A DNA stretch of 64,000 bases from Rhabdornis inornatus (lineage: Eukaryota > Chordata > Aves > Passeriformes > Rhabdornithidae), in the NCBI GenBank assembly GCA_013397075.1, contig VWZS01007432.1:1845565-1909564 (forward strand), given 5' to 3'. Under the pieces are notes generated by a model, which saw only the letters and a program-made list of their open reading frames with translations, had not been told where the DNA came from and did not search any database. Positions within the stretch are counted from its first letter, which is position 1. Each line of letters begins with the position of its first letter. Position numbers and translations under genes: made by a program. This document shows, piece by piece, positions 36,072 to 48,400 of this stretch.

Positions 36072-39000
36072 TTTGACATCCTGACAGTCCTCAGAAGGAA
36101 CTCCTATAGAGGACAGCACAAAGCCTGCCACTGACTTCAGTGATTCACAGAAAGCAGGGTTTCCACACAATGACAAACCTCAATGCTGCCCCATCACATC
36201 CTCTCCATCCTTGTTTTTCCCATGTGTGTGTCCCACCCCACAGCCAACCCTGAAACTCCTGGCCACACAGTCCCCAATAGCAGCATCATCACCTGTGTGC
36301 ACTTCAACCAGTCCCAGCTAACACTGCAACAGAAAGAAAGTACAGTCAAAGTGTCTCTTCTCTCACCAAGCTACAGAGCAGCAGGTCACTATAATAGAGC
36401 AATAGCACATCAATACAGGTTTATGAGCTGATTTCTAAAAAGCAAAAGCAGAAATGTAAAAATGAACTTGTTTCCTGTTTTCCAATGTAACACCACTTTC
36501 CCTACGTCACAATCAAATATTATCTTGCCCTTTCAGCCAGCTCCCACTTGAGCTGACCACAGCAAAACTAACAGCTCTAGTGACCATTTTTTGCCATATG
36601 TCAATTAATCTGAATTAAATTTTTGTATGAACCTATCCAGCTCAGATGAGGGCACTTTTAATAGTTCTTGGGAAAGCAAACAGCTATGCTAAGAAGGACA
36701 CAGCACTTCCAGAAATTAGCAAAAGTAGGAGAAACTCAGAGAAGCTCATCACACCTATGAGCAGTGTGAGACTTGACAAATCTGGGTTATATGGAGGAGC
36801 CATGGTAGCACATTCAGCTCATTGCTTCCCTTCAGAACAGACATTGTATAATTTTGTTTTTTTAATCTTTAACTAAAGTTTTATTGAAACTCATCTTAAC
36901 CAAGCCCATTCACTCACCCACAGCTTCACAGCCCAGTAGTTGTGTTTGAGAAGCACAAGTGGTTTTGTGCAGGGTTTGTGGATATATCCACCACGGGAGG
37001 AGGAACTATTTTTAGACATATCCTGATGCATCATTGTGTTTATGTAGAAAATTTAAAAACAGTTGGTTAGAGAAAATTTGACTTCTCTGTTAGCACATGA
37101 GTGAGAGCTGACTCACATTTTTATTATCTGAGTGGGTCTCATCTACTGGAACCACTGTTTCCAGTAGTTATATCTAGTATTTCTCACATCATCTGTTCTT
37201 CCTCTGCATCTCTCCCACACATATTTGAAATTTCGAGTATCAAGAATAAGGGAAGTGGAAACACCCTATTCATTTCAGTATGCAAAATAAACCACTCTTT
37301 GGGAGTTAAAATCAGAACAGCAACTTCAGGGTATAGCTACTAGTCAATTAGCATCTCTCAAGTGCTTTGTGCAAAGGCTTTCTGGAAGACCAAAATGAAG
37401 CCCCAGCAAGCAAAGGCTGCCATAATTTTAACAGAGAAGTCTTTGCTAAGCTATGCCAAATAAAGTAAATTATGAGTGATCTTTAAGAGATAGGTTTTTT
37501 TTTTCAGTATGATATTTTCACATGAAGATAAATACACTTGAGAATTTTGCAACTTGTCTGCTGCATCACACAAGTAATTACAGAATCATAAACCTGGAAG
37601 CCATCTGAAGACAATTTAAAATGCACTAAATTTTTCAGTTCTCCAAAACCTTTATCTAGCCACTCTTATGTTCAATGATAGAAATTACACCCTTTTCCTA
37701 GGAAGTCTGGTCCCAGTGATTCAGATTCTTACTATTAGTTTTTTTTTTTCTAATGTCTATTTAAACCCAGTCCTTATTCTAGATCCCACTGGCATAAGGA
37801 CCAGGGTTTTGGTTCTCTCATTGAACTTACTACTGTGGAAAACAAAATTTCGAGTAAGAGGAAACATTTCCAGATTGTTTTCTGGAAAACAAACCCAGTG
37901 TTTGAGATTGCAAAACATGAGGCCTTTTAAATGTTTTTTTTTTCTTTATTTTAATGTTTTCTTGAATGAGTTTTCTCACTGGTTTTGTAAAAATCATTAT
38001 GAAAAAAAAGCTGGTTTTGTTGGTGTTTCAAAAATGGAGTCCCAATCTGATTATGCAATAAATCAGAAAAGGCAAACTACTCTCATGGGACTGAAATGCT
38101 GCTTTCTGGACCAGAATGGTTTCAGAAAAGCTAAGCATTCAGATTTTTATCTGAACCAAGCTATGTGAGGCTCTCCCATCACTTGTTAGTAGTTTGGTTT
38201 TTCACCTCCAGAGACTTCAGTTTAAATCCTGGTTTAGGTCACAGTGAGAATGAGCTTGGTGGTTTGCATCCTAGTGGACTTCTGTCAACAGTGAAAAACC
38301 ACCATACAATCCTGCACAACAGGGAAGTTCTGCTTAAGAGAAAGCCTGGACTGGAATATCAGAGGTCATTACAAGTCAGGACAGAAGGGTAATGCCACAG
38401 CTGCATGGAGAATTGGGAACAGCACCTGACACAAAGAAGTCCAGGGACAAGCACTATAAATTAGCTTCTTGCTTAAACTGGGATGTATCTATTGTTTGTC
38501 CAAACTCAATGAGTTTGTGAAACTCATTTTGAAACAATAACTTCACCTATTATTCAAAAAAATCTGATGAGAACCTCATACTGAGCAATGGTGACAAGGA
38601 AAGCAATCTCGGACACTGCACTTTAAATTAAATGGTTTGGATATGCTTTACCATCATCCCCACAGAAAATAGCTGTTAGAGAAATGATTTGTTGTAAGAC
38701 TGATGGATTTATGGAAACAGTGAAATAATAATGTAAATATAACAAGAGTTAAAAAACATAAATTAGTCTATTTTAAAATGGAAGCACAAGAAAGCAGACC
38801 TTGCTAAACAAGTGAAATGTCCTTAAAACAAAAGGCTCTTGAAAGCCTCTTCACAGCAAAAGTGAAGGTTCTACACAGTTCAAGTTCCATGTTTGCTAGT
38901 GTCCACCTCAGAAACATCAGGGACCAATCAGCTTGATGCATTTGAAGCCACTGATCACAATCCCATTAACTGCTGTATCAGTTTAATATATTTAATATGT

Positions 39001-40056
39001 AATCAGTTTAATTTAAGGTTAGGTTAACCTAACCAGGACTCAAGCCTTCAAGGAGAGGATTGACCCCAGAAGTGAGCTCCTGCTTCATAACCCCATTTAA
39101 AGCATTTATTTTTGAATGAAAATTAATAGAAGCCTCTATTCTTTTGAAACAATCAATTCATCATGGTGACTTTTTCTGCGATATTAATTACCAGATGGGA
39201 TTTCTGCACCAAATTCCATTTCAGACAATAGCAGCTTGATGAAGACTTACATGCACTTTTGGGTTGAAATGCTATTGCCAATGCCTTGCTGTGCTGCCAT
39301 TTTAAGCTCAGAAGTAAATACATTTTAGGAACTGTAAAATGTTCTTGAGCATTCAGGATCTGCAACAATCTGCAGCATGTAGTAATTGCATCAGCACGGT
39401 AAACTTCTGTTTGGAGCCTATTGAAGTCAAACTTACAAGAACAGCCTGCTTCCAAGTACAGTACAAATGTAGATCTAATGCAATGATCAGATAATAAGAT
39501 CAAAAACATGGAGTAAGTGCTTTATTCCAAAGCACATAATTAAATTGTAGACCTCACTGATACAGGAGGCTTTGGGATTGAGATAAAAAAAAACATCAGA
39601 GAAATACAATGACAATGCATATGTCAGTAGCTATAAAAAACAGGAGAGCAGACTGAACCTCTGGCTGGGAGAAGCACCAAGAGAAGTATTTAAAGTAAAA
39701 TACAAAATTTCTAGGGGATTCCTGTGCAGAGACATGTTCTTTTTCCTCCTGTTCTGTTGAGGAGCAAGTCAACAATCAGAAAGGCAGCACATAGTGGTGG
39801 TATGGAAACAGTTGCATAAAATTGCAACCTGCCTTTCTTAGTTGTCATGGAAGTGCTAAGCTTTTTGCCTCCAGACCGTAGCTGTCACCTGAGGAAGGGT
39901 CATTGCAAGTGACAAGCTTTGTCTTCGAGCCAGGAAGGGTTATGACAAAGATTCCAATTACCCCCATCATTACGGGCTGCACACATAAGGAGAATTGTCT
40001 TTATAAAACAAAAAGATGTGGGAACTAATTGGTTTTTCCCTCCCCTTGCTTATTAG
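36072..40056. other. gene-free stretch
   Basis: AT-rich single-copy sequence. It includes a 166-codon open frame at 37668-38168 that is low in complexity and expected by chance in such AT-rich DNA, a 14-bp perfect palindrome GTGGATATATCCAC at 36978-36991, an 18-bp perfect palindrome at 39017-39034, and a possible conserved block at about 39150-39500. Confidence 0.45.
39017..39034. repeat. perfect 18-bp palindrome
   Basis: GGTTAGGTTAACCTAACC reads the same on both strands with no spacer. It directly follows two copies of atcagtttaat (38977-38987 and 39002-39012). Confidence 0.85.
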
Positions 40057-40129
40057 TCACACCTGCAGCTGGAATCAGTGGGAACATTTGGGATTGCCAC
40101 TACCTGGGCTCCCCCAGCAGCCAGCATGG
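40057..40129 (+). other. candidate exon, possibly a first exon with start codon (unconfirmed)
   Basis: Two readings share one strong donor (ATGG then gtaagt at 40130). As an internal exon, a long pyrimidine tract (ggtttttccctccccttgcttattag) provides the acceptor and the 73 bp are open in all three frames. As a first exon, TATAAAA at 40002-40008 would place a start near 40030, and the ATG at 40126 lies in a near-ideal Kozak context (gccagcATGG), with the intron starting right after it. The exon would then encode only Met and part of the next codon. No downstream partner exon on this strand was identified, and no CpG island is present. Confidence 0.3.
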
Positions 40130-40297
40130 GTAAGTTAGACACTGTAGTCACTATTTCCTGCCTGCAGGGCAATTGTTCATTGTGCATTATTTACACAACA
40201 GAATTCTGCAAAGGCAAGAGAAATCTGGGTCTGCACATGAATTTGCTCAGATAGATACACCATCCTACTTCTTTAAAGCAACTTTTCTACTAAATTG
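40130..40297. other. short spacer before a CR1 copy
   Basis: Nothing is recognised beyond the start of the possible intron. Confidence 0.4.
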
Positions 40298-40740
40298 AAT
40301 CACAGATCCATTCAGGTTGGAAAAGACCTCTAAGACACTGTGTCTAGCCTGTGACTGATCCCCACCTTGTCAAACCAGAGCACTGAGTGCCACGCCCAGT
40401 CATTCCTGGGGCACCTCTAGGGATGGGGACTCCACCACCTCCCTGGGCCATCCTTGCCAATGCCTGAGCACCCTTTTGGTGAAGAAATTCCTCCTGATGC
40501 CCAACCTGAACCTTCCCTGGCACAGCTTGAGGCCATTTCCTTTTGTCCTGTCCCTTGTTCCCTGAGAAAAGAGCCTGACACCCCTGGCTGGCCCCTCCTG
40601 TCAGGGAGTTGTGGAGAGCCAGAAGGTTCCCCCTGAGCCTCCTTTTCTCCAGGCTGAGCCCCTCCAGCTCCCTGAGCTGCTCCACATAGGACTGACTCTC
40701 TAGACCCTTTACCATATTCCTAATGGGATATCAAGCTCTT
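40298..40740 (-). mobile_element. CR1 retrotransposon, 3' end fragment
   Basis: In plus coordinates it starts with the reverse complement of the CR1 tail ('gaatcacagatccattcagg', then 'ttggaaaagacctctaag'). It passes through 'tggggactccaccacctccc', 'gaagaaattcctcctgatgc', 'ccaacctgaaccttccctgg' and 'cacagcttgaggccatttcc' to 'agctccctgagctgctccac'. All these blocks are typical of CR1 3' regions. It is 5'-truncated and its short frames are not genes. Confidence 0.95.
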
Positions 40741-42342
40741 TCAGAGTCAATGAGAGAAATCTATAAAATGCATACTCCACATATACTATTTCAGTGCAGA
40801 CTGAGTGCTGAAGTGTCAGATTAGACAATTAAAATTTTGTAGGCTTTACTCCCAGTGATAAGAATGGCTGAATGAGCTGGATGGGGAAGAATTGGAGCAT
40901 TATGAGACTTCTGTTTGTCTTTCTGCAATTACAGGGGAGAATTTAGATGAAACTATTCTGCTGCCTGTGGCTTTAATGAAGACCACTTGTCTTGCCTAAT
41001 CAAAAAAAACAAAAAGTATATAGTTGAGATCCAAAAATATCTTGGTTTAATGACGCACACAGGCAGAAGTTTGTAAGTGGGTAAACTTCCTTGCTGCACA
41101 GCCTCAGTGCACCTGTGCAACAGCTGGGTTTAATCTGTTGAGGACTGTATTTTAGGAGCCATTGCCGGATTTTAGGCTAGAAACTGAATAGTGCCCCATC
41201 CAGCCATGTTCCAGTCCACAAACATTACAGTGAGGGTAGAACAATTGTATTCTGTGGGTTAAAGAAATCCAGGGATGGATTTCACAAATCATGTGTTGTT
41301 GGGTGTTAAAAGGGAAGAAAGAAAGAAAAAAAAAGAGGGCAATTCAGCTAGTAAGAAAACAACCTAATCATCTGGTCCGGTGCAGCAAACAGAACACCTA
41401 GACTAATTGATATACATCATTGATACTTGTGCTACATTCATTACAGAACAGTATGGACAAACAGGATTCTGATCAATACAGCTAAGTTTATAATTTTCAC
41501 AGTTTCATTAGAAATAAGATCTGCACTTCTTCCATATCTTTCAACAGTTACATGTATTAAGAGTCTGCACCAACAAACATACAGACATAAAGATCAAATA
41601 CTCTGTCCAAGGGCCAAGCACAAATAACTATCAGCCAAACGACAGAAGGGTAAATAAACAAGGCTCCAAAGCCTACAGGCTTTCCCAGCAGCGATTTAGG
41701 AGACCTATCTTTGGACACTTTTTTCCTCCTCCCCCTCCAATCATGGGTAAAATCTTGATACCACTGACCTAAGTGGAGCCAGGTTTTTAACTGTTAGCCT
41801 TGCCATACACATCCATCTGTTAAACAGATGGTATGAGGTCAGGGTATGATCTCATACCTTCTCAGGCACAATATCAAACCCCAAAGCATTGAGAGCAAAG
41901 GATCTGCATATGACAAGACCACCTCAGCAGCACTGCTTCACCATGAAGATGAGCAGAGCTCTCTTTTCCAAACTTGCAGAAGGCAGGTTTTTCAAAAAGG
42001 ACCATAAAAATGTTGGTTGGCCTGCTCTGTAAGATCTGACACTGCAGGACAGTATTCCTAAAGCTTGAAACACTCCTTTATACACTGCCCCTTCTCTCTT
42101 CTATTTTTGAAGCCACTCTTCTACCATTGAAGATTGCTGGGCTGAAAAGTGAAACACATAATAAAATTAACCAAAGTTCTTACTGAAAAAATAAACCCTC
42201 CTTAACACTGTGATTAAACTGTCAATTTATGGCCATCTGGAAAAGTTATTCCACCAACAGTCAATCCAGTCTACTGATGCTTCCTACCAATTCAGAAGCT
42301 AATGTAGCATCTCAGTGCTACTTGGCAATGTTCTGTTCTATA
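40741..42342. other. gene-free stretch between two CR1 copies
   Basis: AT-rich sequence with a purine-rich run near 41311-41338 and two neighbouring short inverted repeats at 41813-41858. No gene is recognised. Confidence 0.5.
41813..41858. repeat. two overlapping short inverted repeats
   Basis: CCATCTGTT (41813-41821) and AACAGATGG (41823-41831) are perfect inverted arms with one base between them. GGTATGAG (41830-41837) pairs with CTCATACC (41851-41858). The arms overlap by two bases, so only one of the two structures could form completely. Confidence 0.7.
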
Positions 42343-42870
42343 AATCACAAAATCATTTAGGCTGGAGAAGATCTCTAAAAACATCAAGACCAGTTGTTAA
42401 CCTAACACTGCCAAGCACCACTAAACCATGACCCCAAGTGCCATATCCTCGACTTTTAAATATGTCCAGGGATAATGACTTCACCATTCTCTGCTCAGCC
42501 TTTTCCAATACTTGAAAATCCTTTCTATGCAGAAATTTTCCTTAATGGCCAACTGAACCTCCTCTGGCACAGCTTGAGGCCATTTCCCCTTGTCCTGTCT
42601 CCTGTTATTTGGGAGAACAGACCAATCCAATCTGGCTGCCCCCTCCTGTTAGTGTTTTGTGCAGAGTCAGAAGGTCCCCCCTGAGCCTCCTTTTCTTCAC
42701 CTGAGCCCCTTTCCCAGCTCCCTCAGCTACTCCTGGTTCTCCAGACCCTTACCCAGCTCTGTTCCCTTCTCTGGACATGCTCCAGCCCCTAAGGTCTTTC
42801 TTGTAGTGGGGAGCCCAGAACTGCCCATGGGATTTGCAGTGTCTCAGCAGTGCCAGCACAGGGTCACTTT
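42343..42870 (-). mobile_element. CR1 retrotransposon, 3' end fragment, more diverged
   Basis: It starts with a diverged copy of the reverse-complement tail ('atcacaaaatcatttaggc', then 'tggagaagatctct'). Conserved CR1 blocks follow: 'tggccaactgaacctcctct', 'cacagcttgaggccatttcc', 'ccttgtcctgtctcctgtta', 'cctgagcctccttttcttca', and upstream ORF2-proximal sequence such as 'ggagcccagaactgccc'. It is more diverged than the 40.3-kb copy, which suggests an older insertion. The right boundary is uncertain. Confidence 0.92.
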
Positions 42871-44675
42871 CCATCAGCTACAGATCAACATCCCTTTGTC
42901 TGTGGCTCATCTCATCCAAAGTAAAGCTGCTCTTCTCAAGAGACTGATGAAAACTTATTCTGTGAGCCATGGCACTCCATTGGTTAGACATCCATCAGGG
43001 GCTGGGGACCCTGGACTGCATTCCTTGTTTTGGGGCCTAGCTATGTGTGACCTCAAGTGCCATCGTAACCAGAGAAATTAGGAATCTTCCTGAGTCTAGT
43101 GACCAAGACCAAGCTCTGGGAGAAGCTCTGCTTTAGATCAGAAAGGTCACTCAAGGCTGAATGAAGTGAGAACACTTGCTTTTCATTTTAATGAGTGAGA
43201 GGGAGGGCAACTAGCTGCAGTTGACCTGAAGCAAATGTTTTTTCTATAAGTTTTGCTGAACTGGAAAATCAACTTTTCACAAAGCCCCTAATCAACACAG
43301 GGTTTCATGTTGAATACAGATGGATAAACTCCCCCATTGTATATCGCATTTTTTTCAGTAGAAATACTATTATTTTCTTCCTCTGTTTCATTTTTTCCTG
43401 GGAATTAGCTTTGCTTACACTAGCCTGAAAGTTTGAGCTTAGACGCTTAGAGGTGCAAGATGAGATTCCTAATCCCCTAGTGCAGTCACTCTGTGGAAAT
43501 TAGAAAACCTCCTTTTAAAGATTTATCAATGAGTTTCAGTTAATCAAGCACAATAGAAGGATCTCAGCCTGCATATAATTTAACACTAGAAGGAAAAGCA
43601 ATTTACCAGACACATGCAGTAAAAATTTAAAAATAAGCAAACCCCCAACCCTTTGCCCAAACAAACCAGCAGATTTCTGAGCTGCCAAGGCTGTGGGGTG
43701 AGGAGATGATGCTGAATTCCCGTGGTGTGAGAATATGTGTACACAAATTACATCTTGAAACATACAACTCATGGTATTATCTGGAGGACGAAAGTTTCAC
43801 CACAATAGAATGTGAGAGGGTCTTTCTGTCAGTGACAAGCCCTTTCACATGTCTTTGCCCTGAAAAGAAAGGAATGCCAGCACACCGAGTCACTTCTGCA
43901 TCTCCTCTCACCATATTTTTCGTTCCCATGCTCATCTCGGCCAGCTGTGACATTGTCCCAGCTCATCTTTATTTGAACAGCTTGACGGTATTCTGGAGCA
44001 GCAAGGCAGCCCTGCCAGGCAATTCCCATCCTCATCCACAGCTCCTGCTGGTCTTGGCCATATTTCATCACAGATTTACAGGGACAGACAGACAGCTGCC
44101 TGACTGACTTACAGACAGATAGCTGGTGGATGGTAGAGCTCAGAAAGCAAACTCAGACTCTAAACTTCATTTGTTCGTGGCTTAATTCTTCTCAAGGGCT
44201 TCAAATCAAAAATTAGCACATTTTCTCACAAGATTCCTTGCAACAAGCTCTGCAGAAATTCCTTTTGCACAAATTCCCAAGATGCAGTTTCAATACAGCT
44301 TTATGCAAATCTCAGTTTTAAATGGCAGCTCTGATTCTTCTACTCACCTTTGCTTTCATGAACTAGAGATTTTGACAGTTGACATTGGGGTGCTCACCAT
44401 ATGTCAGCTGTGGCTCTATATTACCATGCTATTTTTTTCTTCTCGCATATTTATCTTAACAATACCCCAGAATGGTTAAGAAGCGTTTTGAATTTCCCAT
44501 CTGTAAAACAGGAATTAGGGAACCTTCCCCAACAAACCCAGAATAAAAGGCAAAGTCTGAACAGAAGCATCTAATGTCCTCAAGGTGAAATTTGGACTCT
44601 AAATCTGAGCACATCTTTCTCAAACACTCTGTCTAGACAAAACATTTTTCAGTAAAAAAACCAATAAATTAGTAA

Positions 44676-44731
44676 TATAAGTAATAATTAAGTAATGAAA
44701 GTATAAGTAATAATTATTAAGTAATATTTAG
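44676..44731. repeat. AT-rich tandem repeat, period 26
   Basis: Two imperfect copies of a TATAAGTAATAATTA-type unit start at 44676 and 44702, with the sub-motif aagtaat repeated inside each. Confidence 0.8.
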
Positions 44732-45340
44732 GTTTTTCCCTGTACTTGCACAAGACTAAAACCTTTCTGAAACCTCAGAAAAGGGAGGTTTTATTCTTAT
44801 CTCATGGGAAAACCTGTTTGGGAGTACATACTAGGAGGAGTCTTTAGGTCTAAAATCCTTTAAGGAACCTGAGCATACCAAAAACATGCTTCCTATATTG
44901 AGTTCAACCCCAAACCCAACTGACTGTTTTAAACATCTAAAGAAAATGTATTCAAATTTGTTCAGTTTTATCTGAACAGAAGACATTGGACGTACTTGGG
45001 TTGAATAACTGGGATGGGGCAAGAATTGCATTGACCTGAAGAAAAAAAAGCTGCCAGCCTCACAACACAAGGCTGCATTGCCCAGAAGATGCAGGCACTG
45101 TAGGGATGGAGCCATAAGTGATAGATTCTCTGGCCACAGGCAGGTGGAATAGCACATGTTACTGACCCAAAGCTCCCACCATCAGAATGATTCTTCCTAA
45201 GACAGGAACGAGAAATCCTGAAGAAAATTAGTCCCAGATAATTTTCATCTACTCAGACAATTGCATTCAGTATATAAAAATCTTGATCAGCATTAAGAAA
45301 AGCAGATCACTTTGGCCAAGACCTCCCCTTTGCCAGAAGG

Positions 45341-45440
45341 GACAATTCTGTGTCTCTGAGCTCCAAGCCTTGCTCTCAGCTCTCAGGCTCAGTGACAACT
45401 CTGTGTCTCAGCTCCAAGCCTTGCTCTCAGCTCTCCAGCC
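45341..45440. repeat. tandem duplication, period about 53 bp
   Basis: The first copy starts at 45341 (gacaattctgtgtctctgag) and the second at 45394 (gacaactctgtgtctcag). Both contain ctccaagccttgctctcag. They differ by a few substitutions and a small deletion. Confidence 0.9.
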
Positions 45441-48400
45441 CCTCATTGTGCTCTAGGTTCAGCTGTGACAGAGGTGAGTTTTGTTGGCAACCACCAGCCC
45501 ATATCCTTCTAATTCCTGTGCAGCTGCTCAGAACTCTAGGCCTCTCCATAGCACTGAGCCTTCAATCAAAACAAATTGTTTGTTTCTTTCTGACCACAAG
45601 AAGAAGTCTGGTTTCATCGTTTTCTTTGGCTACGTTGCCTGACTAAAAACATGCTCTAATGCTAGGAACTCCATGCAGCCCACTCTGGAGCTGAAGTCAT
45701 ACAGTTGCAGTTTACAGTTCTGACTGTCAAAGCAAAATAATTCAAAACTGCTTTTGAGGCCATGGCAGTCGCCAAGCAAGCCTTCTTTGTAGCCCTCACT
45801 TATACACTGAACTCCCCCATGTGCATGAAGATACTTGATGAAGGGTTTTGAAGGATGGCATGAGAAAGAGTTTCCAGGAACCTGTAGTGTACAACATAGG
45901 AATACTTGAGCTAGCATGGGAATAGAATGCCACCCAGGTGGCACATCATGTGGCCCCCCAGGCATCAGTTCAGCCTGTCCACAGCACCCAAACCTCCTTG
46001 GCTCACCCTTAGGCTTTCCCAGGGCAAAGTGATATGCTACACTCCTCTGACAGCAGCTTGGGAACAGAAAGAGAAATAATAACGCTTGGAAACATTATTT
46101 TCCAAGTTCATGTTCCTCCTGGTTGCTGGAAGAGCTAGCAAGGAACACGGAATCCTCCTTGTTCTTTATACTTTGCTCACTAATGCTGCTGCCTTTGTCT
46201 CCACAGTCCCCAGCTCCCTGGCACATCTCCTGCTGTAAACAGAGCCTACCAGCAGAAACTTGTGATAAGCCTCAGTGTGGGTCCAATCCTACAATTAATA
46301 GAAACAGACAAAAACTACACTGAACGGGGACAAATCTGTAAATTTAACTCCCCATCTTTTGTATCATCTAACAGTATGTCAGAAGACCATAACACAGTCT
46401 GAAAGAGGGTAACACAATGTGGTTTCCTGAGACTGGGAGGGACTGGAGCCAGTGACCCAGGAGGTCTCATCCCTTCCCATGCTCTTCTTTTCTTTCCATG
46501 CTCCCTTCTTGCTGCTACACATCTAAATTTAGGCTGTAAACTAATTTTAACTGCAAGGGGCATGGGGTTGACTCTTTTGAGTGTCTGACACACTGTAAGA
46601 GCAGGGTTACTAAAACACAAATGCTTATGTAAATCCATCTTTGATTTTGTAATCAATTTAGTTCACTAATTTGTTGCAGGGATTGGCTGAAGTAACATGC
46701 CAGAATTTTTACAGCCTTTCTGCCATAAAACTGACAAGTGTAGGTTTTCTGGTTTTGTTTTTACTTCCTTTCAAGTGTAATAACTTCCCTTTTCATAAAA
46801 TGCCAACATATCCTTTTAAAACTGTCAGGCTGCCATCAACCTGGTCATGATCCAGTGCCAGGCCATAGCCAGACAAGATGAGTTACAAGGTAATCTTTTC
46901 TCTGCCAAACAATACAAAGATATTGGCACCTTTTCTCACTGCTGCAAATCAGCTCAAAGGGCCACAGAAATCAGAAACCCAAGAATGACTTCTTCCTCTT
47001 TTTGGGGTTTGCCTTGCAAGGGAAGTGGTGTTCTGCAAGGAATCTAACGTTTTCATTAATAGCATGCTGGCTTCTTCCCTTTCTCCAAGCCTTTTCCTCC
47101 ACAGAAGTCCTGGATATAATTTTAATGAAATTGAGGATGCCCTCCCCCTCTCCAAGTTATACACTGGATTCCTGAAGATTGGTTTCAAGGAAACACTACT
47201 CCTGAGATGAAATACAAAGCAGCTGCACAGCTTTGGCAGGGGAGACTGCACAAATGCCACCAAAGAGTGAATCACCACCTCAGCCTAACTGGAAGTGTAT
47301 CAATATTCCTACTCAGGAAGGTCATGCAGCAGTGGAGACCATCCCTAACATCATGTAGAAAAAATGGTACAAAAGGCCACAGAACCAGAGGACAGACCCC
47401 ATTTTTTCATTTAGCTGACATGGAAGTTGACATTTTTCAAAGCTTCTCAGCTGGTAAATTAATATATCAGCATGGTCAGAGTTTTAAAAGATATCTATAA
47501 AGCAGAGGTATTTTCACATGACTTCAAGCCTGCACCTACATTCTCTGCTGCTATAACCCCTACAACTTTGCTTTTAAATGATTTGAGATGTATGTGGATG
47601 GTACCAAATTTCCACCTCCTTCCTCCATCTCTCACGTGGGTATTCAAAGGAGGGCATGCCAGCCTCTTAATTTAATAGCTCTGGAAGGACATCAAGAGTT
47701 GTGATGAAAACAAGTGTTCCCATGCAGAACTTGCTGAGATAAATGCAGAACCATCAGGTTAGCAGATGCAAAGACCAGGTAGGGATTGTGAGAAGATCCA
47801 GATTGTTCTTCTGGGAGGATATTATTTTTTTTAAACCAAACATGTTTAATTGTATGACCATAAAGTATACAGTCAACCTAGAGACATTAGTGCATCAACC
47901 CTTCCTCATACCAATCTGTTGTGCAACACAGTACTTATGTTTTGCCAAGCTGAGAATAGTTCACTTGGACACTGACAGGAGTCAAGCTGGTTTTCATTTT
48001 GCCTACATGGCACCAGTGGGAACAGAAATTCCAGGAGTCAAACCCTGCTTTCAACTAAAACAGGGAAACTCCCTGTTTCCCATAAGGCAGAACAATGCTA
48101 AGTTAAAGGCAGCATTTGAATCCAAAGTAGCAAAATAGTTAAAAATGCCAAGACATATCCAAAAACTGAGACAGCCACACACTCTGGCAATGCTTGCAGC
48201 AATAAAAGTATAAATATTAACTTCTTTAGCAACAGCAAGCATATAGGGATATATTATCAGGTATTTGCTGATAATGGTGTGTTATGGAGTGATAATGGTA
48301 TGGAGGAAAGGTGAATTTTTTTCAAAATTACTTCTCAGAGTAGAAAGCATTGAATTAACTAATATATTAATGGCATTCACTGCTATAATTACTTGGTATT

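Noticed and set aside
37578..37620. 'acagaatcataaacctggaagcc' resembling a CR1 tail
   Set aside because: Only the first dozen bases fit and nothing downstream matches CR1.
37668..38168. 166-codon plus-strand open frame
   Set aside because: Low-complexity, Phe/Leu/Lys-rich peptide from AT-rich DNA with poly-T runs, with no family resemblance. One frame of this length is expected by chance in 64 kb.
44490..44525. MIR-like 'cccatctgtaaaacagg'
   Set aside because: Only about 25 bp of resemblance to the MIR 3' part. Too short to claim.
47743..48138. 131-codon plus-strand frame
   Set aside because: No recognised domain, no neighbouring gene structure and no promoter-like context. Length is compatible with chance.
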